Source: Lysobacter sp. BMK333-48F3 (GTDB lineage: Bacteria; Pseudomonadota; Gammaproteobacteria; Xanthomonadales; Xanthomonadaceae). From it: DNA of 64,000 nucleotides. The notes below the pieces were generated by a model. The model was not told the DNA's origin. It ran no database searches and saw only the letters and a program-made list of their open reading frames with translations. The stretch lies in NCBI RefSeq assembly GCF_019733395.1, contig NZ_JAIHOO010000001.1, positions 5,123,006-5,187,005 on the forward strand, written 5' to 3'. The position numbers were made by a program, and so were the translations under genes. Of this stretch, positions 26,928 to 35,569 are shown piece by piece. Positions within the stretch are counted from its first letter, which is position 1; every line of letters begins with the position of its first letter.

Positions 26928-28013
26928 TCAGTCCAGCCGCTTGCGGAAGCGCGCCACCGCCAGGCTCATCATCACCGCGATGAAAGCCACCAGGTAGACC
27001 ACGTCCGGCCACAGCTCCCACAGGCTGGCGCCGCGCAGCATCACCCCGCGGATCAGGCGCAGGAAATGGGTCATCGGCAGCACCTCGGCCAGCCACTGCG
27101 CGACCCGCGGCATGCCCGCGTAGGGGAACATGAAGCCCGACAGCAGGATCGACGGCAGCAGGATGAACACCGTCATCTGCATGGCCTGGAACTGCGAAGC
27201 GGCCTTGGTCGAGATCATCAGGCCCAGGGTCAGGTTGGCCAGGATCAGCAGGATCGCCGCCAGGTAGACATCGAGCACGCTGCCGCGGATCGGCACCTGG
27301 AACAGCCACAGCCCGAGCAGGATCACCACCGTGGTCTGGATCAGGCCGATCAGCGCGTACGGCAGCACCTTGCCGACCATCAGCTCGGTGCGGCTGACCG
27401 GGGTGGTGATCAGCAGCTCCATGTTGCCGCGCTCGCGTTCTCGCACGATCGCCACCGAGGTGAACATCACCATGGTCATGGTCAGGATCACCCCGATCAG
27501 GCCCGGCACGATGTTGACCGGCGAGCGCCGCTGCGGGTTGTAGAACGCGACCACCCCGATCGGCGCGGTCTTGCGCGGCGCAGTGCCGGCGTCGATCGGC
27601 AATTGCGCCAACTGCACCGCCGCGCTCTGCACCACCGTATCGCTGCCGTCGACCAGCACCTGCACCGCTTCGCGGCCGTCGATGCGCCGGCGTTCGAAAT
27701 CCGCCGGCAGACTGACCCCGACGCTGATCTCTCCGCGCCGCAGCATCGCCATCAGCTGCTCGGGCGTGTCGGCCGTCGCCACCGGCCGGATCACCCCGGT
27801 CGCGACCATGTCCATCACCACGGCGCGCGAGCCGGCCGTGCCCGATTGATCGGCGACCGCCGCAGTGAGCCCGCGCGGATTGAGGTTGATCGCATAGCCG
27901 AACAGCACCAGCTGCCCGACCGGAATCATCACGATCATCGCCAGGGTGATGCGGTCGCGGCGCAGTTGCCGGACCTCCTTGAGCACGATCGCCCACAGCC
28001 GCCGCAGGTTCAT
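26928..28013 (-). CDS. ABC-2 type transporter permease
   Basis: 361 residues. One N-terminal helix (RDRITLAMIVMIPVGQLVLFGYAI), a periplasmic domain of about 130 residues, then five helices including FTSVAIVRERERGNMELLITTPVSRTELMVGKVLPY and SILLSGFMFPYAGMP, the ABC2_membrane_3 pattern seen in YhhJ/YbhS-type exporters. It overlaps the ATPase stop by ATGA. Only one permease gene is present, whereas ybhGFSR has two, so a homodimer is inferred. Confidence 0.93.
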   Translation of the reverse strand: MNLRRLWAIVLKEVRQLRRDRITLAMIVMIPVGQLVLFGYAINLNPRGLTAAVADQSGTAGSRAVVMDMVATGVIRPVATADTPEQLMAMLRRGEISVGVSLPADFERRRIDGREAVQVLVDGSDTVVQSAAVQLAQLPIDAGTAPRKTAPIGVVAFYNPQRRSPVNIVPGLIGVILTMTMVMFTSVAIVRERERGNMELLITTPVSRTELMVGKVLPYALIGLIQTTVVILLGLWLFQVPIRGSVLDVYLAAILLILANLTLGLMISTKAASQFQAMQMTVFILLPSILLSGFMFPYAGMPRVAQWLAEVLPMTHFLRLIRGVMLRGASLWELWPDVVYLVAFIAVMMSLAVARFRKRLD

Positions 28014-28981
28014 GGCCCGATCTCCGCGTCCGCTGCGCGCCGCTCGCGGCCGCGCGTGGCCGAGACGAACACGTCTTCCAGGTTGGGCTTGGCCCGGCCG
28101 ACCTGCGCTTCCAGGCCGGCCGCGCGCAAGGCGTCGCCGAGCGCCCGTTCGCCCAGACGCGCATCGGCCAACAACACCCGCAGGCTGTTGCCGACCTGAG
28201 CCACGCTGAGCACCCCGTCCAGGCCGACCAGCACCCGCTGCGCCTTGCGCGGTTGCGCCGCCAGCACCTCGACCGCGCGCCCGTCGAGTTCGCCGGCGAG
28301 CTCGGCCGGGGTGCCGTCGGCGACCAGCACGCCGCGGTCGAGGATGGCCAGGCGATGGCAACGCTCGGCCTCGTCCATGTAATGGGTCGAGACCAGCAAG
28401 GTGGTGCCGGCATCGGCCAGTTCGAACAGTTTTTCCCAGAAATCGCGCCGCGATTCCGGGTCGACCGCGCTGGTAGGTTCGTCCAGGAACAGCAGCTCGG
28501 GTTCGTGGATCACCGCGCCGGCCAGGGCCAGGCGCTGCTTCTGCCCGCCGCTCATGGTCCCGGCCAGTTGCTTCTGGCGATCGCCGAAGTGGTACTGCTC
28601 GATCAACTCGTCGACCCGCTGGCGCGCGCGCGCGCGCGGCAGTTCCTGCACCGTGGCCAGGAACTCCAGGTTCTCGCGCACGCTGAGGTCCTCGAACAGC
28701 GAGAACTTCTGGGTCATGTAGCCGATCCGCCGGCGCAGCGCTTCGGCCTGGGCGGGAATCTTCAGACCCAGCACTTCGATCTCGCCTTCGCTCGGGGTCA
28801 GCAGCCCGCACAGCATGCGGATGGTGGTCGACTTGCCGGAGCCGTTCGGGCCGAGAAAGCCGTACACGCAGGCGCGCGGCACGCTCAGATCGACCCGGTC
28901 GACCGCGCGCAGCGAGCCGAACTGCTTGCTCATGCCGCGCGCGCGGATGACCAGCGCGGCGGTGTCGGGCAGCGCGCTCAT
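28010..28981 (-). CDS. ABC transporter ATP-binding protein of the efflux operon
   Basis: 323 residues with a single nucleotide-binding domain: Walker A GPNGSGKS (44-51), signature MSGGQ (143-147), Walker B LLFLDEP (164-168) and a switch His in STHYMDEAE. The C-terminal part beyond about 230 is a DUF4162-like extension (EVLAAQPRKAQ). It powers the downstream permease. ATGA overlaps both the membrane-fusion gene and the permease gene. Confidence 0.95.
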   Translation of the reverse strand: MSALPDTAALVIRARGMSKQFGSLRAVDRVDLSVPRACVYGFLGPNGSGKSTTIRMLCGLLTPSEGEIEVLGLKIPAQAEALRRRIGYMTQKFSLFEDLSVRENLEFLATVQELPRARARQRVDELIEQYHFGDRQKQLAGTMSGGQKQRLALAGAVIHEPELLFLDEPTSAVDPESRRDFWEKLFELADAGTTLLVSTHYMDEAERCHRLAILDRGVLVADGTPAELAGELDGRAVEVLAAQPRKAQRVLVGLDGVLSVAQVGNSLRVLLADARLGERALGDALRAAGLEAQVGRAKPNLEDVFVSATRGRERRAADAEIGP

Positions 28982-29952
28982 CGCGCGAACTCGACCCGCA
29001 CCGGCAGCCCGGCCGGCAGCGCGGCCGCATCGGCCTCGGTGAACTCCACTTCGGCCAGATAGCTCAGCCGCGCCGCGTCCTCGCCGGTCAGGGCGTAGTA
29101 CGGGGTGAAGCTGGGTTCGCTGCGGACCATGCGCACCCGGCCGGTCCAGGCGCGCTCGCGGCCCTCGATGCGGATCCGCGCGCTGCCGCCGACCCGCACA
29201 TCGGCGCGGATCGGCTCGGGCACATAGACCCTTGCATACGGACGCTCGCCGACCAGCATCACCGCCAGCGGCGCGCCGACCGGGGCCTGGTCGCCGAGCT
29301 TGTACGGCAGGCTGTCGACCACGCCGTCGCGCGGCGCCAGCACGTCGAGTTTGCTCAGGTTGATCGCCTGCGCCGCGGCCTGGGCCTGCGCGGCGGCGAG
29401 CGCGGCGCGGCCCTGGGCGATGCGTTCGCGGCGGGTGCCGTGTTCGAGCTCCAACAGCGCCGCCTGCGCCGCGCGCACCTGCGCCTGGGCGTTGCCGGCG
29501 GCGGCGCGGGCGCGGTCGACCTCGGCCGCGGCGATCAACCGCTGCCGGCCCAGCGGCTGCACCCGGGCGTAATAGGCCGCCGAGTCGCGCGATTGCGCCT
29601 GCGCGGCGGCGAGGTTGGCGCGCGCCTGCTCGATGCTTTCGCTGCGCGCGCCGGCCTCCAGCTCCGCCAGCGCATCGGCCGATTGCTGCGCCTGCGCCTG
29701 CGCCGCCTGCGACTGGGCGCGGCTGCGGTCGGCCTCCAGTTGCAGCAGGCGCGTGCCGGCGCGCACCCGCTGTCCCTCGCGCACGTCGATGCGCACCACT
29801 TTTTCCGCGACCGGCGCCGGCAAGGCGACTCGGTCCCACTCCAGGGTGCCGAGCGCCTGCGGCGCGGGTTCGCTGCAGGCGGCCAGCAACAGCGCGGCCA
29901 ACAGGGTCGACGCGCGCGCGGCGGCGACCGGGAAATCGAGTCGATAGGTCAT
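28978..29952 (-). CDS. HlyD-family periplasmic adaptor lipoprotein
   Basis: 324 residues. The lipobox LLLAAC at about 23-28 marks an inner-membrane lipoprotein adaptor. Lipoyl-like halves (VVRIDVREGQRVRAGTRLLQLE; DGVVDSLPYKLGDQAPVGAPL) flank a long Ala/Gln-rich coiled coil (about 75-205), followed by a beta-barrel. It resembles YbhG/YhiI adaptors that link an ABC-2 exporter to an outer-membrane channel; no TolC gene is nearby. Overlaps tetR and the ATPase gene. Confidence 0.93.
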   Translation of the reverse strand: MTYRLDFPVAAARASTLLAALLLAACSEPAPQALGTLEWDRVALPAPVAEKVVRIDVREGQRVRAGTRLLQLEADRSRAQSQAAQAQAQQSADALAELEAGARSESIEQARANLAAAQAQSRDSAAYYARVQPLGRQRLIAAAEVDRARAAAGNAQAQVRAAQAALLELEHGTRRERIAQGRAALAAAQAQAAAQAINLSKLDVLAPRDGVVDSLPYKLGDQAPVGAPLAVMLVGERPYARVYVPEPIRADVRVGGSARIRIEGRERAWTGRVRMVRSEPSFTPYYALTGEDAARLSYLAEVEFTEADAAALPAGLPVRVEFAR

Positions 29953-30632
29953 GGCTGCAGTCCGCGGTCGAGCAGGGCCAGCGCGTGCTGGCGTTGCCGG
30001 TCCAGGTCGAGATCGTCGGCGTCGAACAGATGGCGCCAGATCGGCGCGCTGGCGGCCGGGAACAGGGTCAGGCCGATCAGGCTGACCATCAGCAGGCGCG
30101 GATCCAGGTCGGGGTTGATCTTGCCCTCGGCCTGGGCCTGGGCGAAGCGCGCCGCCAGCATCTTCGGCAGCGCCGGCGCGATCTGCTGGAACAACACGCT
30201 CTCGCGCAGCGCGCCGCCTTCGCACAGCACCTCGCGCACCCACAGCGAGGGCAGCCACGGATGCGCCGCGACGATCCGGCCGATGCCGGCGACGAAACCG
30301 CCGATCAGATCGAACACGTCGCGGCCCTCGCCCGCCACGCCCTCGCGCAGGCTCATGAACACCGGCAGCAGGCGTTCGCCGACCACCGCCTGCTGCAGTT
30401 GTTCCTTATCGCCGAAGTAGTAATGCAGCAGCGCCGGATTGACCCCGGCCTCGGCGGCGATCGCGCGCAGCGAGGTCGCGGCGATGCCCTGGCGGGCATA
30501 GCAGGCGATCGCCGCATCGAGCAGGCTCGCGCGCAGATCGGGATTGTCGGCCGCGGCCGGCCGCCCGGGGGCGCGGCGCACGGCGGCGGTCTTGCGCGGT
30601 CGTCCGCGCGACTTGGGGGCTGACGGGTCCAT
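29949..30632 (-). CDS. TetR/AcrR family regulator of the efflux operon
   Basis: 227 residues. After a basic Pro/Arg-rich tail, the helix-turn-helix reads LDAAIACYARQGIAATSLRAIAAEAGVNPALLHYYFGDKEQL. The C-terminal ligand domain resembles CecR (YbiH), which controls ybhGFSR in E. coli. It is the first gene of its own operon (TetR, HlyD, ATPase, permease), each joined by a 4-base overlap, so the regulator and pump are made together. An AT-rich palindrome lies inside the promoter (30640-30668), consistent with self-repression. Confidence 0.93.
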   Translation of the reverse strand: MDPSAPKSRGRPRKTAAVRRAPGRPAAADNPDLRASLLDAAIACYARQGIAATSLRAIAAEAGVNPALLHYYFGDKEQLQQAVVGERLLPVFMSLREGVAGEGRDVFDLIGGFVAGIGRIVAAHPWLPSLWVREVLCEGGALRESVLFQQIAPALPKMLAARFAQAQAEGKINPDLDPRLLMVSLIGLTLFPAASAPIWRHLFDADDLDLDRQRQHALALLDRGLQP

Positions 30633-30639
30633 GCGCCAT

Positions 30640-30668
30640 ATTTAATTCAATGATTAATTAGTTTTCAA
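30640..30668 (-). promoter_or_regulatory. Promoter with embedded operator for the TetR-efflux operon; apparent leaderless start
   Basis: On the minus strand -35 TTGAAA (30663-30668) and -10 TTAAAT (30640-30645) are separated by exactly 17 bases. The spacer and -10 hold the inverted repeat TTAAT-N6-ATTAA (30642-30657), the only AT-rich palindrome in the area. The -10 ends 7 bases before the tetR ATG, which puts the transcription start at or within a base or two of the ATG, so the message would have no leader. Motif spacing is seen; repressor binding is inferred. Confidence 0.7.
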
Positions 30669-30914
30669 GACCGAGCCGACGGACGGTCGGCGGCGATGGC
30701 GGCCCAATCCGGCTGGGCGGCTTTTGTGGGAGCGGCCTACGCTCATGAGCGGCGACGACCGAAGGCCCGCAATGCCGCGCCCCAAGCCCGGCCATCCCCA
30801 CGCCGTGCTGCCGGAAGCGACCGATTGCCCGGGCTTCGGCCGCGACGCTCGCGCCCACCGCTGCGGTTGGTCGCGGCTTACCCCGCTCCTACCCCAACCG
30901 CAGCGACATCGCAC

Positions 30915-30963
<49 letters not shown>

Positions 30964-31134
30964 GAAGAGCTTGGCGCAGAGTCGACCTCGCGATAGCAAC
31001 TCGTAGCCCCGAAGGGCGGCCCGCAGGGATGCGGGCCGTGCGCAGCCAGGCCAAGGATGGCCTGTGCGGAGCAGCCCTGCGCGAGCCTCGTTCGATAGTG
31101 GCTCTTGATTCGAAACAGTTATGGCGTTTTCTTT

Positions 31135-31172
31135 GGTTACTTTCTTTGTCGCCTTGGACAAAGAAAGTGACC
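31135..31172. repeat. Inverted repeat GGTTACTTTCTTTGTC / GACAAAGAAAGTGACC
   Basis: Two 16-bp arms with a single G-U type mismatch and a 6-base loop. Low GC compared with its surroundings. It is a dispersed palindrome often seen in Xanthomonadaceae. It is not followed by a T-run on either strand. Confidence 0.8.
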
Positions 31173-31380
31173 CGGCCGCTTGCGGACGGAAGCTTTGCTT
31201 TGGAGCTTTGCTTTAGAGCTTTGAAGCTTTAGAAGCCTTCGAACGACAGACGGCGCGAAACCGTAAGAACGCGGTCGCGGCTCACGCCGCTCCTACAGGG
31301 GCACAGGACAAAGACGCGGCGAACGGGCGAGATGGCGGTCGCGGCTTGTGACCGAAGGAAATCCCTGTGGGACACCGCCC

Positions 31381-32259
31381 CTACAGGGGAGCAGGTTCGT
31401 CGAGGACGGCGTGGGGATGACGGACGCGCCATCGCCCCAGGGTGTCGGCGCAGTGCGCGGGAATCACCCAAGCCTGCGGATGTTCGCGCTGGAACTGCGC
31501 CAGCCGCTGCACGGTGCGGCGATAGGCCGCCGCGTCGTCCACCGCCAGCCAGCGCGTCAGCCACGGCAGCTCGACCTCGCGCTGCAACTGCTCGCGGCGC
31601 CAGAACGCATCGGCCGCGAGCACGGCCCGCTCGCCCTCGACGGTACGCAGCGCCAGGCCGATCTGGCCGCGCGCATGCCCCGGCAAGGGCAGCACGACCA
31701 CGCTGGCGTCGCCGAACAAATCCCAGCCGGGCCCGAACCCGGCCAGATCGCCGTCCAGCGCACCTGCGCCGCGTTCGTCCAGGCAGTCCAGGCGCGCGGC
31801 GAAATCCGCCGGCAGCAGCTCCTTCCAGATCTGCGCGTGCAGCAAACCGAACCAGCCGCCGCGCTGGACCTGCCGCCAGGCCTGCGCATGGACGACGAAA
31901 CGCGCCTTGGCGAACGGCGCCAGCCCGCCGATGTGGTCGGGGTGGAAATGGCTCAGCACCACCGTGCCGATGTCGGCGCAGCGCAGGCCGCGCTGCTGCA
32001 GCAGGCTGGCCGCGTCGGTGTGCGCCGCCGAGCAGGCGTGGATCGCATGCCGGTAGATCCGGCGCAGGCCGCGGCGCATCGCCGCGCGCGCGGCGGCGCC
32101 GTAACCGCAGTCGAACAGGACCGCGCCGTGGCGCGGATGTTCGATCAGGGCCCAGCCGGCCGGGAAGCTCAGCGCCGGTCCGCCGCCCAGGCCGAGATGG
32201 CGCGGCGACGCGCAGCTGTGGCCGGACACGCCGAGGCTGAGCGCAACGCCCGCGCTCAC
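31381..32259 (-). CDS. MBL-fold metallo-hydrolase, third gene of the ketoacyl synthase operon
   Basis: 292 residues from a GTG that overlaps the stop of the OleD-like gene. The metal motif HFHPDH (104-109) in TVVLSHFHPDHIGGL is the HxHxDH signature of the lactonase and glyoxalase II type metallo-beta-lactamase fold, with PLPGHARGQIGL supplying the next His and AADAFW the bridging Asp. Substrate unknown. Its fixed neighbours point to a hydrolytic step on a thioester, lactone or similar product of the synthase. Its TAG stop lies within a REP-like repeat, so the last codons may vary between strains. Confidence 0.88.
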   Translation of the reverse strand: MSAGVALSLGVSGHSCASPRHLGLGGGPALSFPAGWALIEHPRHGAVLFDCGYGAAARAAMRRGLRRIYRHAIHACSAAHTDAASLLQQRGLRCADIGTVVLSHFHPDHIGGLAPFAKARFVVHAQAWRQVQRGGWFGLLHAQIWKELLPADFAARLDCLDERGAGALDGDLAGFGPGWDLFGDASVVVLPLPGHARGQIGLALRTVEGERAVLAADAFWRREQLQREVELPWLTRWLAVDDAAAYRRTVQRLAQFQREHPQAWVIPAHCADTLGRWRVRHPHAVLDEPAPL

Positions 32260-33275
32260 CGCCGCGGTTCCTTGCGCGCCAGCTCGGCCAGGGTGCGGTT
32301 CAAGGCTTCGTCCATGCCCACCCGCGGCCGATAGCCGAGTTCGGCGCGGGCACGGCCGATGTCCAGGGTCATGTCCACGCTCAACAACTCGATGCCGTAG
32401 CGCAGCAGCGGCGGTTCGCGATCCGGACGCAGATGCCGGTAACCGGCCTCGACCGCGCTGGCCAGCGCCAGCACCAGCGGCCGCGGCAGGCGCCGCTGCG
32501 GGCGCGGCAGCGACAGCGCATCGGCGAGGCGGTCGATCACGCTCCAGATCCGCACCGGTTCGCCATTGCTGATGTTGTATACGCGACCGGCCAGGCGCCA
32601 GGACGCGTCCATCGCCAGCACGATCGCGTCGACCGCGTTGTCGACGTAGGTCAGGTCGACCTCGCAGTCCTCGGCGCCCAGCCGCGTCAGCCGGCCGCGG
32701 CGCAGCGCATCGGCCAGGCGCGGCAGGATCGCGCTGTCGCCGGGACCGAAGATCGCCCGCGGCCGCAACGCGATCGCGGTCACTCCGCCGTCGGCGCAGC
32801 GCGCCAGCACCCGCCGTTCGGCGATCAGCTTGGTCGCGGCGTAGTCGTTGACCGCGCGCGCCGGCAACGGCTGGTCTTCGCGGATGTTCCGCTGCGGACG
32901 GCCGTCGTGATAGATGCCGGGCGTGGAGATGTGCACCAACCGCCGCACCTGATGGGCGACGCAGGCTTCGGCGACGTGATCGCTGGCGTCGATGTTGGCG
33001 GCGACGAAATCCGCGCGCCGGCCCCATGGACTCGACAGCGCCGCGGCATGCACGACGATGTCGGCGCCGCGCAAGGCGCGGTGCACCGCTGCGGCATCGG
33101 TCAGGTCGAGCGCGGCGAACTCGACTCCCTGCGCCTGCAGGGCGCGGCCGCGCGCGGCGTCGCGGCCCAGGCCGAGCACCCGGTCCCAGGGCCGCGCCGC
33201 GGCCAGGCGGCGGGCCAGCGCGCCGCCGAGAAAACCGGTCGCGCCGGTGACGACGATGCGGCGCGGCGCGCTCAT
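32256..33275 (-). CDS. OleD-like NAD(P)-dependent epimerase/dehydrogenase (extended SDR)
   Basis: 339 residues from ATG 33275 (GAAGGAG site). GATGFLG (11-17) binds the dinucleotide; the active site is STPG (117-120) with Y145-x3-K149 (NDYAATK). Blocks shared with OleD of Xanthomonas (VALRPR-IFGPGD, DLTYVDNA, YNISNGEP, REPPLLR) place it in the 3-beta-hydroxysteroid dehydrogenase-like OleD group, which reduces a 2-alkyl-3-ketoacyl chain to the hydroxyacid in head-to-head hydrocarbon synthesis. It lies between a ketoacyl synthase III and an MBL hydrolase; oleB and oleC are not here. Confidence 0.85.
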   Translation of the reverse strand: MSAPRRIVVTGATGFLGGALARRLAAARPWDRVLGLGRDAARGRALQAQGVEFAALDLTDAAAVHRALRGADIVVHAAALSSPWGRRADFVAANIDASDHVAEACVAHQVRRLVHISTPGIYHDGRPQRNIREDQPLPARAVNDYAATKLIAERRVLARCADGGVTAIALRPRAIFGPGDSAILPRLADALRRGRLTRLGAEDCEVDLTYVDNAVDAIVLAMDASWRLAGRVYNISNGEPVRIWSVIDRLADALSLPRPQRRLPRPLVLALASAVEAGYRHLRPDREPPLLRYGIELLSVDMTLDIGRARAELGYRPRVGMDEALNRTLAELARKEPRR

Positions 33276-33341
33276 GCCGCCCGCTCCTTCGCCCTGGAGG
33301 TCCGCGGACCGCAAACTCGGTTAGTCCTCGGCACCGGCATC

Positions 33342-34460
33342 TCAGTAGGTCAGGGTCATGCCGACCCCGGACAGGCCGGCGCCGGTACCGAGCAGCACGC
33401 CGCGTTCGCCGCGGCGGATCGCGCCTTCGCGCACGCCCTGCTCCAGCGCCAGCGGAATCGAAGCCGCGATGCAGTTGCCGGTCTGCTCGAGCGTGCGCAC
33501 CAGGCGCGCATGGTCGAAGCCGATCTGCTCGATCACTTCCAGCGCGGCGCGGCTGGCCTGGTGGCTGACCACCCAGCGCAGTTCGCGCCGCGCCTGCCGG
33601 TCTTCCAGCGCCAGCGCGCGCATCACGTGCGGTACCAGGCGGATGCCGCTGCGCAATGCCGCCGGCCCCTGCATGCTGAAGTAGGCGTCTTCCGGCCGGG
33701 TCGACGCGCCCAACGGCGGCCGCCAGCTGCCGCCGCCGCGCAAGGTGGTCAACTCCACGCCCTCGCCCAGGGTGCGCCAGGCGACCCGGTGGATCCGGCT
33801 CGGGCTGTCGTCCGGCGCGCGCTCCAGCACCGCCGCCGCGGCGCCGTCGCCGAACAGGGTGCAGACTTCGGCGTCGGCGAAGTTCAAACCGACCGAGGCG
33901 ATCTCGCTGCTGACCACCAGGGCGCGTTCGATCCGGCCGTGGTGGATGCGTTCGGCCGCCATCTCCACCGCGGCGACGAAGCTCAGGCAGGTCGCATGCA
34001 CCGACAGGGCCGGGATACCCGATCGGCCGAGTCCGAGTTCGCGCTGCAGCAAGGGGCCGCCGTCGGGAATCGCCCGCTCGGCCGATCCTGAAGCGTTGAC
34101 GATCAGCTCGACCTGCTCCGGCGCGATGCCGGCGCGCTCGCAGGCCTGCAGCGCGGCCTGCGCGCCCATCCAACTGGCGCGTTCGCGCTCGGGTTCGGCC
34201 CAATGACGGAACGCCACGCCGCTGTGCTGCAGCGCCCAGCCCTCGGCCAGGCCGGCGCGCGCTTCGATTTCGGCGCTGGCGACGCGGCGTTGCGGCAGGT
34301 AGCGGCCGAGCCCGGCGATGCGCACACGCCAATCCAGCTCCGGGCCGGCGTCGCGGCGGCGCCGCGGCTCGCCCGCATCGGCCGGCGCGGCGGGCTGCGG
34401 CTCGCGCTGCGCACGCTCTTGATCTGCACGTTCCCGATCGATGTTCTGGATATCCCTCAT
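33342..34460 (-). CDS. Ketoacyl synthase III (FabH/OleA-like thiolase fold)
   Basis: 372 residues if the ATG at 34460 is used; the family core begins near residue 46 (VRIAGLGRYLP), so a downstream GTG is possible and the charged first 45 residues are doubtful. The triad is intact: C158 (HATCLSF), H300 (VVSHQAS) and N329 (QTGNCIAAS). LFGDGAAAAVLER and GTGAGLSGVGMTL are KAS III features. It differs clearly from the OleA of X. campestris as I remember it. It could join two acyl chains, or an acyl chain and a malonyl unit. First gene of the operon with the OleD-like and MBL genes. Confidence 0.85.
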   Translation of the reverse strand: MRDIQNIDRERADQERAQREPQPAAPADAGEPRRRRDAGPELDWRVRIAGLGRYLPQRRVASAEIEARAGLAEGWALQHSGVAFRHWAEPERERASWMGAQAALQACERAGIAPEQVELIVNASGSAERAIPDGGPLLQRELGLGRSGIPALSVHATCLSFVAAVEMAAERIHHGRIERALVVSSEIASVGLNFADAEVCTLFGDGAAAAVLERAPDDSPSRIHRVAWRTLGEGVELTTLRGGGSWRPPLGASTRPEDAYFSMQGPAALRSGIRLVPHVMRALALEDRQARRELRWVVSHQASRAALEVIEQIGFDHARLVRTLEQTGNCIAASIPLALEQGVREGAIRRGERGVLLGTGAGLSGVGMTLTY

Positions 34461-34578
34461 CGCGACGCAGTATGAGCCTTGCCTCGCGGTTTGCCGATAC
34501 GGACCGACTGCCGCGGCCACTGGCCTGGACCGCGCGCATCGCCCATGCTCGACGCCCGTCCCGCCTCCTCGCCGCGCC

Positions 34579-35235
34579 TTGCACGCGAACCCTCCCTCGC
34601 CGCCCGCCGTCCTGCCCTGGCCGCGCCGCCTCGCCATCGTGCTGGCGACGACGCTGCTCGGCGCGCTCGTCTACCTGGGCATCAACGCCCAGCCCTGGCG
34701 CCCGCCGTCGAGCCTGCCGCCCAGCCTCGTCGACGCGGCGATCGGTTGGCGGGCCTGGGCGATCTGGCCGTACTGGGCGATGTTGGCGACCGGGCCGGCG
34801 CTGGCGCTGGCGATTCGCGAACGCGCGCTGTTCTACGCCACCTTGCGCGCTTTCGCCCTTGCCGCCGGGCTCAATGCGGCGGTGTGGCTGGCCTGGCCGA
34901 CCCGGATCGCGCGCCGGCCGCTGCCGGACGGCCTGGATGCCTGGACCGAGGCCGCCTGGCGCGCGCTGTATGCGCTGGACGGGCCGCACAACTGCTTTCC
35001 GTCCGGCCACATCACCATTCCGGCGGTGGCCGCGGTCGGTTTCGCCGCGCAGTATCCGCGCGCCCGCGGCGCGGTCGCGGTCGGCCTGGCCGCGCTGGCG
35101 CCGAGCGTGATCGCCACCGGCCAGCATTACGCCTGGGACATCGCCGGCGGCCTGCTCACCGCGACCTTGGGTCTCTTGCTCGCCGGCGCGCCCTTGTGGC
35201 GAGCTGTGCCCCCGCCCGCTGTCGCCTGCCGTTGA
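34579..35235 (+). CDS. PAP2 superfamily phosphatase, inositolphosphotransferase-like membrane protein
   Basis: 218 residues from TTG 34579; the frame is open back to an ATG at 34441 that would overlap the divergent synthase start. No clear ribosome site decides this. Five to six helices and the PAP2 motifs are present: RRPLPDGLDAW, NCFPSGHITIP and TGQHYAWDIAGG, with the two catalytic His residues. The spacing resembles PAP2_3 (Aur1-like) proteins that act on phospholipid head groups at the outer face of the inner membrane. It is divergent from the ketoacyl synthase operon by about 118 bases. Confidence 0.78.
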   Translation: MHANPPSPPAVLPWPRRLAIVLATTLLGALVYLGINAQPWRPPSSLPPSLVDAAIGWRAWAIWPYWAMLATGPALALAIRERALFYATLRAFALAAGLNAAVWLAWPTRIARRPLPDGLDAWTEAAWRALYALDGPHNCFPSGHITIPAVAAVGFAAQYPRARGAVAVGLAALAPSVIATGQHYAWDIAGGLLTATLGLLLAGAPLWRAVPPPAVACR

Positions 35236-35246
35236 AGGACGCCGCC

Positions 35247-35492
35247 ATGCCCGATACCACTCCCGATACCTCGCCCAACTCCCCCCGAACGACGCGCGAC
35301 GCGGTCGGCTTCTGGTTTTTCGGCCTCGGCCTGCTCGGCCTGGTGCGCTCGCTGATGCGCGCCACCCGCGGCGGCGGTTTCGACGCCGACGCGATCACCC
35401 TGTTGTGGCTGATCGGTTCGGTGCTGCTGACCGCGATGGGCGCGGTGCGGATCTGGCGCAGCTGGCGCGCAGGCCGCCCGCCGCGCGCCTGA
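35247..35492 (+). CDS. Small two-helix membrane protein, hypothetical
   Basis: 81 residues: a Thr/Pro/Asp-rich N-terminus, helix VGFWFFGLGLLGLVRSL, helix ITLLWLIGSVLLTAMGAVRI, and a basic tail. It starts 11 bases after the PAP2 gene with AAGGA as ribosome site, so the two are probably co-transcribed. I do not recognise a family. Confidence 0.7.
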   Translation: MPDTTPDTSPNSPRTTRDAVGFWFFGLGLLGLVRSLMRATRGGGFDADAITLLWLIGSVLLTAMGAVRIWRSWRAGRPPRA

Positions 35493-35569
35493 ACCGCACG
35501 GCTTTGCGAAAACCCGGCGACAGGCGCAAGCTTTCAGACCCCAACGCGCTACCGCCTCACCCCGCTCTC

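Noticed and set aside
33342..34460. Calling the ketoacyl synthase simply FabH or OleA
   Set aside because: The catalytic triad is shared by both, but the sequence as read does not match the X. campestris OleA I recall, and FabH is normally in the fab cluster; a neutral name is safer.
34472..35110. A plus-strand frame of 212 codons overlapping the PAP2 gene
   Set aside because: Arg/Pro/Cys-rich out-of-frame reading; the PAP2 motifs are in the other frame.
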